DNA of 64,000 bases, taken from contig NZ_PDUD01000024.1 in the NCBI RefSeq assembly GCF_002646595.1, positions 62,001 through 126,000 on the forward strand, written 5' to 3'. Of the stretch, positions 51,367-60,207 are shown one piece after another. This stretch comes from Flavilitoribacter nigricans DSM 23189 = NBRC 102662. Lineage in GTDB: Bacteria; Bacteroidota; Bacteroidia; Chitinophagales; Saprospiraceae. How positions within the stretch are numbered: position 1 is the stretch's first letter; each line of letters starts with the position of its first letter. Under the pieces are notes generated by a model, which was given only the letters and a program-made list of their open reading frames with translations, had not been told where the DNA came from and searched no databases. Position numbers and translations under genes: made by a program.

Positions 51367-52471
51367 ATACAGATTCCAGCTCCTGGGCATGGCGCTCGCA
51401 CTGTTTACCCTGTGCAGCCTATCTTCCCAGGCCCGGCGGGAATTTTCCAAAACCATTAAAAAGGAATTTGAGATCAGCGCCGACGGCACCACCGGTATTT
51501 ACAATAAATACGGCAAGGTAAATATCAATACCTGGGACCAAAACCGGGTGAAAGTAGAGGTAATGATCGTGGTTAAGGCCAGTGGCGAAGAGGTCGCCCA
51601 ATCCATTTTTGATCGCATCGACGTTAATTTCAGCAATAGCAGCAATTACGTAAGCGCCAAAACGGAGATCTCCTCCACGTCAAATTCCTGGTGGAAAGAT
51701 AACAACAATAAGGCTGATTACTCCATCAATTACGAGGTCTGGATGCCGCCGACCAATCAACTGGAACTGGACGCGAAGTACTGCGACTCCAAAGTCGCTC
51801 CGCTGCGCGGCAGTGCCAACGTACAGGTCAAATACGGCAATCTGATCATGGAAGGACTGGGTGATGAGCTCAATCTGTCGCTGGCTTACGGCAACGGTAC
51901 CATCAATCGGGTTGGCAACGCCAATATCGAATCAGCGCACTGCACCCTGAAAATGATGGAGGCGCAGGACCTGGAGATCGATAGTAAATATTCCACCATT
52001 ACGGTCGAAAAAGCCGGCGATATCCGCTGCGACACCAAGTACGATACGTACAAACTGGGTCAGGTCGGCGAGTTTCGCAACACGGGTAAATACGACAACC
52101 TGGAGATCCAGAAAGCCGAATCGGTCTACCTGGATTCCGATTACACCCATTTCTTCGCCCGCTCTGTCTCCAAAAGCATCGACCTGGAGATCAGCTATGG
52201 CGACGTCACGGTGGAAGAACTGACCCGGGGTTTCTCGGCCGCTACCCTACTCGGCGAATACTCTGATTTTAAGCTGGGCGTAGCCAGCGGTACCAACTTT
52301 GAGCTGGACGCCAACGCGACCTACGCCGGTATCGGATATCCGCAGGACCTGACGGTAGTATACGAAAAGGAAAAAATGAATGCCCACGAAGTGAAAGGGC
52401 ATGTAGGCTCCTCGGGCGGTACCATTAAGGCCCGGCTCAAATACGGAGCGCTGAAGGTGCGGAAAAAATAA
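51350..52471 (+). CDS. Exported repetitive beta protein (DUF4097-like)
   Basis: 373 residues with a signal peptide (GMALALFTLCSLSSQA). The body is a run of short beta-strand repeats in which KYG or KYD recurs (IYNKYGKVNINTWDQNRVKVEV, VKYGNLIMEGLGDELNLSLAYGNGTI, CDTKYDTYKLG), as in DUF4097/DUF2807 beta-helix proteins. These are often encoded next to ECF/anti-sigma or PadR genes and are thought to be envelope-stress proteins. The final part, RLKYGALKVRKK, continues the pattern. Coupled to the anti-sigma-like gene by overlap. Its terminator lies inside the convergent hydrolase gene (52523-52568). Confidence 0.78.
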   Translation: MRLVYKYRFQLLGMALALFTLCSLSSQARREFSKTIKKEFEISADGTTGIYNKYGKVNINTWDQNRVKVEVMIVVKASGEEVAQSIFDRIDVNFSNSSNYVSAKTEISSTSNSWWKDNNNKADYSINYEVWMPPTNQLELDAKYCDSKVAPLRGSANVQVKYGNLIMEGLGDELNLSLAYGNGTINRVGNANIESAHCTLKMMEAQDLEIDSKYSTITVEKAGDIRCDTKYDTYKLGQVGEFRNTGKYDNLEIQKAESVYLDSDYTHFFARSVSKSIDLEISYGDVTVEELTRGFSAATLLGEYSDFKLGVASGTNFELDANATYAGIGYPQDLTVVYEKEKMNAHEVKGHVGSSGGTIKARLKYGALKVRKK

Positions 52472-52474
52472 TCT

Positions 52475-53356
52475 TCAGGATCCCTGCCGGATCATTTCGG
52501 CAACTTCCGCACGGATCAGATTATGGCCCGCATCCAGAACATGAAGTCTGGATGCGGGCCATTTTTTTAGCCAGTCCTCCAGTAATTCCCAGTCAATCAA
52601 TGGATCTGATTTTCCAATCACCAGATGAATAGGCGACTGCGCTTCCCGGGCATCCCGTAACAATTGGTCGCGGTTAACCGAAAAATGCGGCAAGGCGATC
52701 CAGGTGGACATCAGCCGACGGCGTTTGGAGGCGTCGGACAGATGGTGTTGCATGTACCTTACCGAAAAGGCATCCAGCAAACCAAGGCGGTGCAGGCGAC
52801 GGGCGAGCCGGATCCACCCCCGGTAACCGGTATCGATCCGTTGCGCGATCCATTTTCGGATACTTCCGGGCAGTTTGCCGACCAGGCCCATACGTTTGGT
52901 AGCCAGTCCGTCCGGCGCCAGCAACCAGACGGCTTCCGGTGGGCGGGAGAGTTGCTTCCAGATTCCGATCAGGATACGACCTCCAAAACTGTGCCCGACC
53001 AGAGCGTAGGGATCTTTTCGATCTTCCAGGATTGCGTTGATCACCCGGATCACTTCTTGCGGGCCGTAGTCGGCTCCGGGGACGGCAGTGGAATTGCCGT
53101 GGTGCGGGAGATCCGGCGCGAGGATCGTATAGTAGTCTCCGAGCGGATCCGCCCAGTCGGAGAAAATACTTCCGTCTTCCCCGAATCCGTGCAGGACGAT
53201 CAACAGGCGGGGGCCGTTCCCGTAGGTACGAACGGACCAGTGGTATTCCCCGAGTTGTAAATTGCGCTGCGTCAAGATCCAAGTTTGAAATAAAGCAATA
53301 CCATTCCGGTCCAGCCGTCCCGATCGGGACAAATCATCATAATCCGATCCCCACAA
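52475..53356 (-). CDS. Alpha/beta hydrolase
   Basis: 293 residues. The oxyanion-hole region LLIVLHGFGEDGSIF, the nucleophile elbow ALVGHSFGGRIL, Asp in GKSDPLIDWELL and His in LDAGHNLIR complete a catalytic triad. Substrates include esters, lactones or haloalkanes; none can be named. ATG at 53356 is the longest start; a TTG at 53275 (residue 28) gives a protein closer to the domain limits. The 3' part of this gene also carries a strong terminator for the gene on the other strand. Confidence 0.85.
   Translation of the reverse strand: MWGSDYDDLSRSGRLDRNGIALFQTWILTQRNLQLGEYHWSVRTYGNGPRLLIVLHGFGEDGSIFSDWADPLGDYYTILAPDLPHHGNSTAVPGADYGPQEVIRVINAILEDRKDPYALVGHSFGGRILIGIWKQLSRPPEAVWLLAPDGLATKRMGLVGKLPGSIRKWIAQRIDTGYRGWIRLARRLHRLGLLDAFSVRYMQHHLSDASKRRRLMSTWIALPHFSVNRDQLLRDAREAQSPIHLVIGKSDPLIDWELLEDWLKKWPASRLHVLDAGHNLIRAEVAEMIRQGS
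52523..52568 (+). terminator. Strong terminator hidden in the alpha/beta hydrolase coding region
   Basis: ATGGCCCGCATCCAGA (52523-52538), loop ACATGAAG, and its perfect complement (52547-52562), followed by T to 52568. The 16-bp stem plus T run on the plus strand ends the ECF/anti-sigma/beta-protein operon, 52 bp past its last stop. The same bases encode WPASRLHVLDAGHN of the hydrolase on the minus strand. Confidence 0.85.
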
Positions 53357-53440
53357 CCAACAATTGAGACCAAACCGTATGTTTATAAGATGTCCGCATT
53401 ATCAGGACCAAACATTAATCCATTAAACCAGAAATCCGAA

Positions 53441-54220
53441 ATGAACTTTCAAAGATATTGGAAAACTTCGATCCTCCTGCTTGTGAGCAGTATAATCTTC
53501 AGCGCCTGTGCCGTAAAGGATTACGATTCTAATTCCCAGCCCATCAGTCATTCCGTATTCGATTCGCTGCTGCGCCGGCACGTAGACGAAGCCGGACTGG
53601 TGGATTATCAGGGTTTTATCCAGGATAGCGTACAGTTCAAGGAATATCTTCAACTGCTGAGCCGGCATCACCCCAACGATCAGAACTGGACCCGCGAAGA
53701 GCGGATCGCTTACTGGATCAACGCTTACAATGCTTTTACCATCAAACTGATCATGGACTATTATCCGGTGACCAGTATCAAGGACATCAAGAGCGGTATC
53801 CCCTTCGTGAATACGGTCTGGGATATCAAATTTATCAATATCGAAGGTGCGGAATACGATCTCAACAATATTGAGCATGGTATTCTCCGGCCCAAATACA
53901 ATGAACCCCGCATCCACTTTGCGGTAAACTGTGCCTCCATTTCCTGCCCGAAACTGCAACGCTTTGCCTATACCGGCGATAAACTGGACAAACAACTGGA
54001 CCAGGCGGCCCGGGATTTTCTGAACGACCCGGCGAAAAACAAACTGTCCGCCGAAAAGCTGGAATTGTCCAAGATCCTGAACTGGTACTGGGGCGATTTT
54101 AAGGACCAGTACAATTCCCGGGTGGAACTGGTTAATGAATACGTCGATGAGATCGAGGTTGCTCCGGATGCGGAAGTGGATTATTTGGATTATGATTGGG
54201 GGTTGAATGGGCAGAAATGA
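53441..54220 (+). CDS. DUF547 lipoprotein
   Basis: 259 residues from the ATG at 53441 (the in-frame ATG at 53390 adds 17 residues before the signal). The N-terminus is a lipoprotein signal with Cys23 in IIFSAC. The DUF547 body has the family motifs REERIAYWINAYNAFTIKLIMDYYPV, NNIEHGILRPKYNEPRIHFAVNCASISCPKL and KLELSKILNWYWGDF. DUF547 proteins have a papain/transglutaminase-like core; their biochemistry is unknown. It is monocistronic and followed by a heptanucleotide array. Confidence 0.88.
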   Translation: MNFQRYWKTSILLLVSSIIFSACAVKDYDSNSQPISHSVFDSLLRRHVDEAGLVDYQGFIQDSVQFKEYLQLLSRHHPNDQNWTREERIAYWINAYNAFTIKLIMDYYPVTSIKDIKSGIPFVNTVWDIKFINIEGAEYDLNNIEHGILRPKYNEPRIHFAVNCASISCPKLQRFAYTGDKLDKQLDQAARDFLNDPAKNKLSAEKLELSKILNWYWGDFKDQYNSRVELVNEYVDEIEVAPDAEVDYLDYDWGLNGQK

Positions 54221-54223
54221 TTG

Positions 54224-54290
54224 TTGATGGTGGACGGTCGATGGTTGACGGTTGACGGTCGGTGGACGGTTGATGGTGGACGGTCGACGG
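54224..54290. repeat. Heptanucleotide tandem array, consensus TKGAYGG
   Basis: TTGATGG, TGGACGG, TCGATGG, TTGACGG, TTGACGG, a four-base partial unit, TGGACGG, TTGATGG, TGGACGG and TCGACGG follow each other without gaps. It lies 4 bp after the DUF547 stop. Degenerate copies suggest slippage and decay. Confidence 0.75.
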
Positions 54291-54374
54291 TCTGCGCGCT
54301 TTTTGTTTTTTGCTTTATTTCACATCTAAATTGAGCGGTTGCAACTGCATTCTTCTGCTCTGGGAACAGAATTT

Positions 54375-54454
54375 TAGCGAATTTTCGCAAATTAACCCCT
54401 TCATAACTTTCTTAAATCGGGGAAAGGGGTTATTTTTATAGCGAATTTTCGCTA
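54375..54454. promoter_or_regulatory. Double operator TAGCGAA-N2-TTCGCTA upstream of the acyl-CoA dehydrogenase
   Basis: A perfect palindrome TAGCGAATTTTCGCTA at 54439-54454 and a near copy TAGCGAATTTTCGCAA at 54375-54390 are spaced 64 bp. Between them AACCCCTT (54394-54401) and AAGGGGTT (54424-54431) form another inverted repeat. The second copy lies 22 bp before the start. A TetR-type fatty-acid regulator is a reasonable guess (inference). Confidence 0.6.
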
Positions 54455-54476
54455 AAGTTAAAAATCCTACATCTCC

Positions 54477-56276
54477 ATGCAAGATACCATAGCTAAAAAA
54501 GATGTTCTGAAGGGCGGAGAATTTATCATCAAATCCTCCAAAACTGAAGACACCTTCATCCCCGAAGAATTCAACGAAGAACAACTGATGATCCGCGACA
54601 TGGTCAGCGATTTTCTCCACAACGAGATCCTGCCCAATGCCGAAAAGATCGAACACCAGGAAGATAATATTTCCGTGACTCTGCTCGAAAAAATGGCCGA
54701 GTTGGGATTACTTGGTACGCATATGCCGGAGGAATACGGCGGCATGGCTCTGGACACCAATACCAATACGCTCATCAGCGATGTACTCGGTCCTTCCGGT
54801 GCCTTCACCGTGAGCTACGCCGCGCACATCGGTATCGGTATGTTGCCGATCCTCTATTTCGGTACGGAAGAACAAAAAGAAAAATACCTGCCCCGCCTGA
54901 TCAACGGCGAACTCAAAGCGGCTTACTGTCTGACGGAGCCGGGTTCGGGTTCGGATGCACTGGCGGCTAAAACCCGTGCCGATCTGACCGATGACGGTGA
55001 GCATTACCTGCTGAATGGCCAGAAAATGTGGATCTCCAATGCCGGGTTTGCGGATATCTTTATCGTATTCGCCCAGGTGGGCGGCGATCAGTTCACCGGC
55101 TTTATTGTAGAGCGGAACTCCGAAGGACTAAGCCTCGGTGCGGAAGAGAAAAAACTTGGCATCAAGGGTTCTTCTACCCGTCAGGTATTTTTCGAAAATG
55201 TAAAAGTTCCGGCGGAAAACGTGCTGGGAGAGATCGGTAAGGGACACCTCATCGCCTTTAATGCCCTGAATACCGGTCGTTTCAAACTGTGCGCTTTATC
55301 CAACGGTGGCGCCAAGGAAAGTATCTCTACAGCCGTGCGGTACGCGAATGAACGCCATCAGTTCAAGGTGCCCATCGCCAGCTTTGGAGCCATTAAGTAC
55401 AAACTGGCCGAGCAGGCGATCCGCGTATTTGCTACGGAAAGCGCCCTGTATCGCGTATCCAATCTGATCCAGGAAAAAGTACAGGAACTCAAATCCGAAG
55501 GGGCGTCTTTCGGCGAAGCCAAACTGAAAGCAGCCGAAGAGTACGCCATTGAGTGTGCGATCCTGAAGGTAGCCGGTTCCGAAACCCTGGACTATGTGGT
55601 GGACGAAACGGTACAGGTACACGGAGGTATGGGCTATTCGGAAGAAGGAACCGCCGCCCGCGCCTACCGGGATGCCCGGATCAACCGCATTTACGAAGGG
55701 ACCAATGAGATCAACCGCCTGCTGACCGTAGATATGCTCTTCAAGCGGGCGCTGAAAGGTGCGATCGACATTGTTGGTCCGGCCTGGGAGGTTCAGAAGG
55801 AACTGTCCTCCATGCCGAGCATGGACAAAGCCGAAGGAGCTTACGGCGAAGAGCATAAAGCCCTGGCCGATTTTAAAAAGATCGTGCTGATGACCGCCGG
55901 TGCGGCCGCCAAAATGCAAATGGACGGTAAGCTTAAACTAAAAGAAGAGCAGGAGATCCTGATGGACGTTGCGGATATTATGATCGATATCCTGATGGCG
56001 GAATCGCTGCTGCTGCGGGTTGAAAAACTCAGCAATATGCATACCAAGATCGATCAGGAGGTATACGACGCCATGCTCCGGGTATTTTTCACGGATGCCA
56101 CGGCCCGGATCCACAAATCCGCTACGGATGCACTGCTGTCTTTCGCCGAAGGTGATCTGCTGCGTACCTTCCTGATGGGACTCAAGCGTTTCACCAAATA
56201 TCCAATGACCAACGTGAAAACGGCCCGCCGTTTGATCGCCGATACTTTGATTGAAGCGAACGAATACTGCTTCTAA
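54477..56276 (+). CDS. Acyl-CoA dehydrogenase
   Basis: 599 residues of the FAD-dependent acyl-CoA dehydrogenase family, with the C-terminal extension found in Bacteroidota and very-long-chain members. Motifs: YCLTEPGSGSDALAAKT, WISNAGFADIFIVFAQV, VQVHGGMGYSEE and the catalytic Glu in IYEGTNEINRLL. It catalyses the first step of fatty-acid beta-oxidation. The gene stands alone behind a double operator and ends in the terminator at 56396-56433. No other beta-oxidation gene is in the window. Confidence 0.95.
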   Translation: MQDTIAKKDVLKGGEFIIKSSKTEDTFIPEEFNEEQLMIRDMVSDFLHNEILPNAEKIEHQEDNISVTLLEKMAELGLLGTHMPEEYGGMALDTNTNTLISDVLGPSGAFTVSYAAHIGIGMLPILYFGTEEQKEKYLPRLINGELKAAYCLTEPGSGSDALAAKTRADLTDDGEHYLLNGQKMWISNAGFADIFIVFAQVGGDQFTGFIVERNSEGLSLGAEEKKLGIKGSSTRQVFFENVKVPAENVLGEIGKGHLIAFNALNTGRFKLCALSNGGAKESISTAVRYANERHQFKVPIASFGAIKYKLAEQAIRVFATESALYRVSNLIQEKVQELKSEGASFGEAKLKAAEEYAIECAILKVAGSETLDYVVDETVQVHGGMGYSEEGTAARAYRDARINRIYEGTNEINRLLTVDMLFKRALKGAIDIVGPAWEVQKELSSMPSMDKAEGAYGEEHKALADFKKIVLMTAGAAAKMQMDGKLKLKEEQEILMDVADIMIDILMAESLLLRVEKLSNMHTKIDQEVYDAMLRVFFTDATARIHKSATDALLSFAEGDLLRTFLMGLKRFTKYPMTNVKTARRLIADTLIEANEYCF

Positions 56277-56395
56277 ACGAAGCTTTCAGGTACTGGGTTT
56301 ACGGGCAGCCGGCCATGGGTTTTAAGACTAGTTTTGTTAATAATTTCTCGCTGCCCAAACCCCGTGCCGCATTTCTACTGTACTGACCAAAATGC

Positions 56396-56433
56396 AAAGC
56401 GCCCGGGACCGGTAGGTCCGCGGGCGCTTTTTT
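56396..56433 (+). terminator. Rho-independent terminator after the acyl-CoA dehydrogenase
   Basis: AAAGCGCCCG plus GGACC pair with GGTCC and CGGGCGCTTT with one bulged G, ending in a six-T run. Confidence 0.85.
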
Positions 56434-56520
56434 GATATTTTCACGGGTATGTTCTTTCGGAATGAGGAGCGTGCGTTGGTACCACACCCTACCCCATTCC
56501 GCTATCGTTCGGTTAATCCT

Positions 56521-58209
56521 CTAGGCGTAAGAACGGCCGCGGGAAGATTTTTTCTTAAAGCCGCCATGGCGTTTGCCCTTGCCGCCTTTTTTTCCTCCGA
56601 ATTTTCCGCCACCATCCCGGTTGACACGAATGGAACGACCGTCCAGTTCGATCTCACCCAGGCGTTGGATGACCGTTTCAGCTACGTCCGTCTCCACATC
56701 GAAGAAAGTATGCTTTGCCCGGAAATCGATCCGGCCGATCACACTGCCGGTGATCTGAGCTTCGTCACAGATCATACGGAGGAAATCACCTTTGCTCTTC
56801 AGATCGATCTGACCGACGTTGATGAACAGACGCTCCATCGGACCACCCGTGCGACGATCCTGACGATCGCGGCCGGAACTTCCACCCTTTTGGTTCAGGT
56901 CCGGTGCGTTCAGGTATTCCTTCAGTGAACCGCGGAAGGTCAGTGCGGTGATCTTACGGATCAGATCTTCCCGGCTCAGGGATTCCAGTTCTTCACTGAC
57001 ACCGGGTACGTAAGTTTCCAGGCTTTCCTGTACGGGGATCTCCTTCAGGTTACGCACTTCGTGCAACAGTCGGCGGGCGCAGATGGCTTCACCGGTTGGG
57101 ATATGTGCTTCCGAGAAATCGATCTTCAGGCGACGCTCTACGTTTCTCAACAGACCGCGATCTTTCGGATTCGCGATCACCAGAGAAATACCTTCGTTCC
57201 CCGCCCGGCCGGTACGGCCGCTTCGGTGGGTATAGAAGGCGAGATCATCGGGGATGTTATAGTGAAATACGTGGCTGATCTCCTGCACGTCAATACCCCG
57301 GGCCGCCACATCGGTAGCTACCAGGATCTGTAAACGCTGATCGCGGAAGCGCTGCATCACGTGATCACGCTGGGCCTGACTCATATCTCCGTGGAGGGAA
57401 TCGGCGTGGTAGCCGTCCTTCACGAGTTGTTCGGCCAGTTCGTGCGCGTCCCGGCGGGTACGCGTAAAGACCAGTGCAAAGCAGTCCGGATCGTAATCCA
57501 GGAAACGGCGCAGCACATCGTACTTCTGGTGCCGACGCACCATCACGTACTGATGGTCGATATTGGCATTGGAGGTATTGGGTTTGCCGGCGCTTACTTC
57601 CAGCGGATCGAGCATGTAGTCATTGGCGATCCGGCGAACTTCGGGCGGCATGGTAGCGGAAAACAACCAGGTCAGCTTGTCTTCCGGTGTATTTTCCAGG
57701 ATCTCGTCGATCTCCTCTTTGAAGCCCATATTGAGCATCTCATCGGCCTCATCGAGTACCAGGAAAGACAATTTGCTCAGATCGACCGCTTTGCGGTTGA
57801 TCAGGTCCCGCAGTCGTCCGGGGGTAGCCACCACGATGTGGGTACCTCTTCTCAGTTCCTTGATCTGACGGGAAATATCGGTACCGCCGTAAACGGCTGT
57901 GATACGCAGTTGCTTGATCTTTTTCCCGAAAGCAGCCAGTTCGTTGGATACCTGCAGGCACAGCTCACGGGTAGGCGCCAGTACCAGCGCCTGGGGATAT
58001 AGTTCGGATTCCTCGACCAGTTCGATCAAAGGCAGACCGAAAGCTGCGGTTTTACCGGTCCCGGTCTGGGCCAGTCCCACCACATCAGTTTCTTCTTCTA
58101 ATAATTTTGGGATAACCTGCCGCTGAATGGGTGTAGGTTCTTCAAAGCCCATTTCGGCAATGGCATCTACGATCGGCTGGGAAAGCCCCAGCTCGGAGAA
58201 TTGATTCAT
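56521..58209 (-). CDS. DEAD-box ATP-dependent RNA helicase (DeaD/CsdA-like)
   Basis: 562 residues from the ATG at 58209 (MNQFSELGLSQPIVDAIAEMGF); a longer frame to 58299 is rejected because the Q-motif domain begins here. All motifs are present: PTPIQRQVIP (Q), AQTGTGKT (I), PTRELC (Ia), DEAD (II), SATMP (III), HGDMSQ, and HRSGRTGRAG (VI). About residues 455-535 form a DbpA-type RNA-binding domain, and the last ~30 residues are a Gly/Lys-rich tail. Such helicases remodel ribosomal and messenger RNA, especially in the cold. A long leader (see 58210-58441) is in line with cold-shock control. Confidence 0.95.
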   Translation of the reverse strand: MNQFSELGLSQPIVDAIAEMGFEEPTPIQRQVIPKLLEEETDVVGLAQTGTGKTAAFGLPLIELVEESELYPQALVLAPTRELCLQVSNELAAFGKKIKQLRITAVYGGTDISRQIKELRRGTHIVVATPGRLRDLINRKAVDLSKLSFLVLDEADEMLNMGFKEEIDEILENTPEDKLTWLFSATMPPEVRRIANDYMLDPLEVSAGKPNTSNANIDHQYVMVRRHQKYDVLRRFLDYDPDCFALVFTRTRRDAHELAEQLVKDGYHADSLHGDMSQAQRDHVMQRFRDQRLQILVATDVAARGIDVQEISHVFHYNIPDDLAFYTHRSGRTGRAGNEGISLVIANPKDRGLLRNVERRLKIDFSEAHIPTGEAICARRLLHEVRNLKEIPVQESLETYVPGVSEELESLSREDLIRKITALTFRGSLKEYLNAPDLNQKGGSSGRDRQDRRTGGPMERLFINVGQIDLKSKGDFLRMICDEAQITGSVIGRIDFRAKHTFFDVETDVAETVIQRLGEIELDGRSIRVNRDGGGKFGGKKGGKGKRHGGFKKKSSRGRSYA

Positions 58210-58589
58210 GAAGTATTGTCTAGGAGTTGCGATTCCGGTACGGCGAGCAATATTGGCTACCCTGCTCCCATTAATAAAGCCGAACGGGTTCTCACACACC
58301 TACTCAACTTCATGGTTCAAGATGCCGGTTTTCACGAACCGGCCAACGGACCCACAACTCGGGTTAAAAATAGTCAAAAACGACTTTTGCTTGGGACGGG
58401 CATTCTCCGAAAAGTAACATTTTCGCGCCCCTCTCCCGAAACAGCGTGCAAAGGTACGCTAAAAAGCTGTAAATTCACACAGGTAGTCGCTATTTAATAG
58501 GAAAGGGATTTTTTCCAAAAAAAATTCCACCGGTCTGGGTGATATTTTCCTCCGGCTTGTTACTACTATATGAACAGACCCAATAAATC
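58210..58589. other. 380-bp divergent region: helicase leader and ECF promoter
   Basis: No ORF. The helicase transcript probably starts near 58441 (see promoter), giving a ~230-base leader with a GC-rich hairpin GCCGGTT (58324-58330) / AACCGGC (58337-58343). The right part is the upstream region of the third ECF sigma factor, with no recognised -7 box. Confidence 0.5.
58449..58456 (-). promoter_or_regulatory. Bacteroidota -7 box (TACCTTTG) of the helicase gene
   Basis: The minus strand reads TACCTTTGCACGC, an exact TAnnTTTG match of the form common in this phylum. It is about 240 bases before the ATG at 58209. Confidence 0.65.
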
Positions 58590-59132
58590 ATGAACCAAAG
58601 CGAATTGATACAGCTTTTCCGGCAGGACCGGGAGTCGGCTTTCCGGGAGATCTACCGGGATGCTTTTCCCCAGGTGGCCGCCCTGATCGCCCGGCGCAAA
58701 GGCACCCTGGAAGAAGCCAAGGACGTATTCCACGAAGCCCTGATCGCCCTCTTTGAAAAATGTCAGACGGAGGAACTGCAGATCCGCGGCTCTGTCATCA
58801 GCTATGTGGTGGGCATGTGCCGCAATCAGTGGTCCAATTACCTGCGCAAGAAGCAGCGGGAGATCCCGACCGACGATTTTTCGGAGAACGAATACGAAGC
58901 GGAACCGGATGCGCCCGAAAGATCCGGATCACTGATCCGCTACCTGGAAAAAGCCGGAAAAAAATGTCTCGACCTGCTGCAGGCCGTCTATTATTTCCGC
59001 TACAACATGCAGGAAGTGGCCGAGGAATTCGGATTTCGCTCCGTCCGTTCCGCCACCGTACAGAAGTATAAATGCATGGAAAAAGTCCGTAACGAAGTTG
59101 CCAAACGAGCCGATGAGACCGTCTCTGCGTGA
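58590..59132 (+). CDS. ECF-family RNA polymerase sigma factor
   Basis: 180 residues. Region 2 is seen in QLFRQDRESAFREIYRDAFPQVAALIARR and AKDVFHEALIALFEKCQ; region 4 in KCLDLLQAVYYFRYNMQEVAEEFGFRSVRSATVQKYKCMEKV. The region 4 sequence is less typical than in the other two ECF factors of the window. The small partner starts inside its last 20 bp, so both are made together; clpP follows. Confidence 0.88.
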   Translation: MNQSELIQLFRQDRESAFREIYRDAFPQVAALIARRKGTLEEAKDVFHEALIALFEKCQTEELQIRGSVISYVVGMCRNQWSNYLRKKQREIPTDDFSENEYEAEPDAPERSGSLIRYLEKAGKKCLDLLQAVYYFRYNMQEVAEEFGFRSVRSATVQKYKCMEKVRNEVAKRADETVSA

Positions 59133-59379
59133 CATACAACAATTAGAAGCTTACCTCAGCGGGCAGTTGCCGGCGGAGGAGCGGGAACACCTTCGGCAAC
59201 GGCTGCTGCTGGAACCGGAACTCTACGCCCAATTCCAACAACAAAAACAAACTTATCGTCTCATTCGAAGGAGTGGCCGCCGCCGCCTGAAACGGGAGCT
59301 GGAAAAGATCCACTGCGAACTGTTCAGTGAGCAGGCTCCCTTGAGCTGGCGGGAGCGTATCCTGTCCCTCTTTCGCTAA
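59113..59379 (+). CDS. Small soluble anti-sigma-like protein
   Basis: 88 residues from the ATG at 59113, overlapping the sigma factor end by 20 bp; an in-frame TTG at 59098 is possible. The sequence [39 protein letters not shown] is the cytosolic head found in many Bacteroidota anti-sigma proteins. Here it ends in a basic helix ([20 protein letters not shown]) and [11 protein letters not shown] without any membrane segment. It may be a soluble partner or a remnant of a longer anti-sigma factor. Confidence 0.7.
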   Translation: MRPSLRDIQQLEAYLSGQLPAEEREHLRQRLLLEPELYAQFQQQKQTYRLIRRSGRRRLKRELEKIHCELFSEQAPLSWRERILSLFR

Positions 59380-59498
59380 TAACTGAATTTTTCTTTATCC
59401 AACATTGGTTAAGCCGGATTACACTCCGGTTTGACAAGCCCATTTTATATCACCATGTGAAGACGTATAAGCGTGCGTCGCCACAGCAAACCATCATT

Positions 59499-60143
59499 AT
59501 GACTATTCCAATGGTAATTGATAGTTCGGGGCACGGTGAGCGCGCCTACGACATTTACAGCCTGTTGCTCAAAGAGCGGATCATCTTTCTGGGCACCGGG
59601 ATCAACGATCAGGTCGCCAATCTTATAGTGGCGCAGCTACTGTACCTGGACAGCCAGGATTCCAAGGCTCCCATTCAGATGTACATCAACAGTCCGGGCG
59701 GGCACGTCTACGCCGGACTGGCCATTTACGATACCATGCAAATGGTGAAAGCCCCGGTTTCCACCATGGCTGTGGGGGTGACGGCCAGCATGGGTACGGC
59801 TTTACTGTGCTCGGGAGCGACCGGCAGGCGCTACGCCCTACCCCACTCCACCATTCACATGCATCCGACGGGCGGCGGTGCGCAGGGCTACACGGAAGAC
59901 GTCCGGATCGCCTACCGGGAGCAGGAAAGAGTACAGGCGCAACTATTCCATCTGATCGGAAAACACAGCGGGCACGACTGGCGGGAGATCGAAGCGTATT
60001 TTCTGCGCGACCGTTACCTGAATGCGCACGAGGCCATGGAGTACGGACTGATCGACGAAATTCTGGGGGATACCAGCGACATCGTACTGCTTCCGCAATT
60101 GCGGGATCTGCAGGTCCGTACCCTTGATCAGATCAAGAACTAG
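59499..60143 (+). CDS. clpP: ATP-dependent Clp protease proteolytic subunit
   Basis: 214 residues from the ATG at 59499 ([32 protein letters not shown]), the usual ClpP start; a GTG at 59457 adds 14 residues. The catalytic triad is Ser97 (TASMGTALL), His122 (TIHMHPTGG) and Asp171 (LRDRYLNA), exactly as in E. coli ClpP numbering. The loop [11 protein letters not shown] differs from the common HQPLGG, and no clpX, clpA or trigger-factor gene is adjacent, so it may be a second, divergent ClpP working with the ECF pair just upstream. Confidence 0.92.
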   Translation: MTIPMVIDSSGHGERAYDIYSLLLKERIIFLGTGINDQVANLIVAQLLYLDSQDSKAPIQMYINSPGGHVYAGLAIYDTMQMVKAPVSTMAVGVTASMGTALLCSGATGRRYALPHSTIHMHPTGGGAQGYTEDVRIAYREQERVQAQLFHLIGKHSGHDWREIEAYFLRDRYLNAHEAMEYGLIDEILGDTSDIVLLPQLRDLQVRTLDQIKN

Positions 60144-60207
60144 GGCTCAGGCAAGCATAAATTGCAAGAAATCGTAGCGCTACTTCGTAAACAGGCGAAA
60201 AACTTTA

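Noticed and set aside
54224-54290. CRISPR or satellite-like array
   Set aside because: Units are only seven bases and have no spacers; it is a simple tandem repeat.
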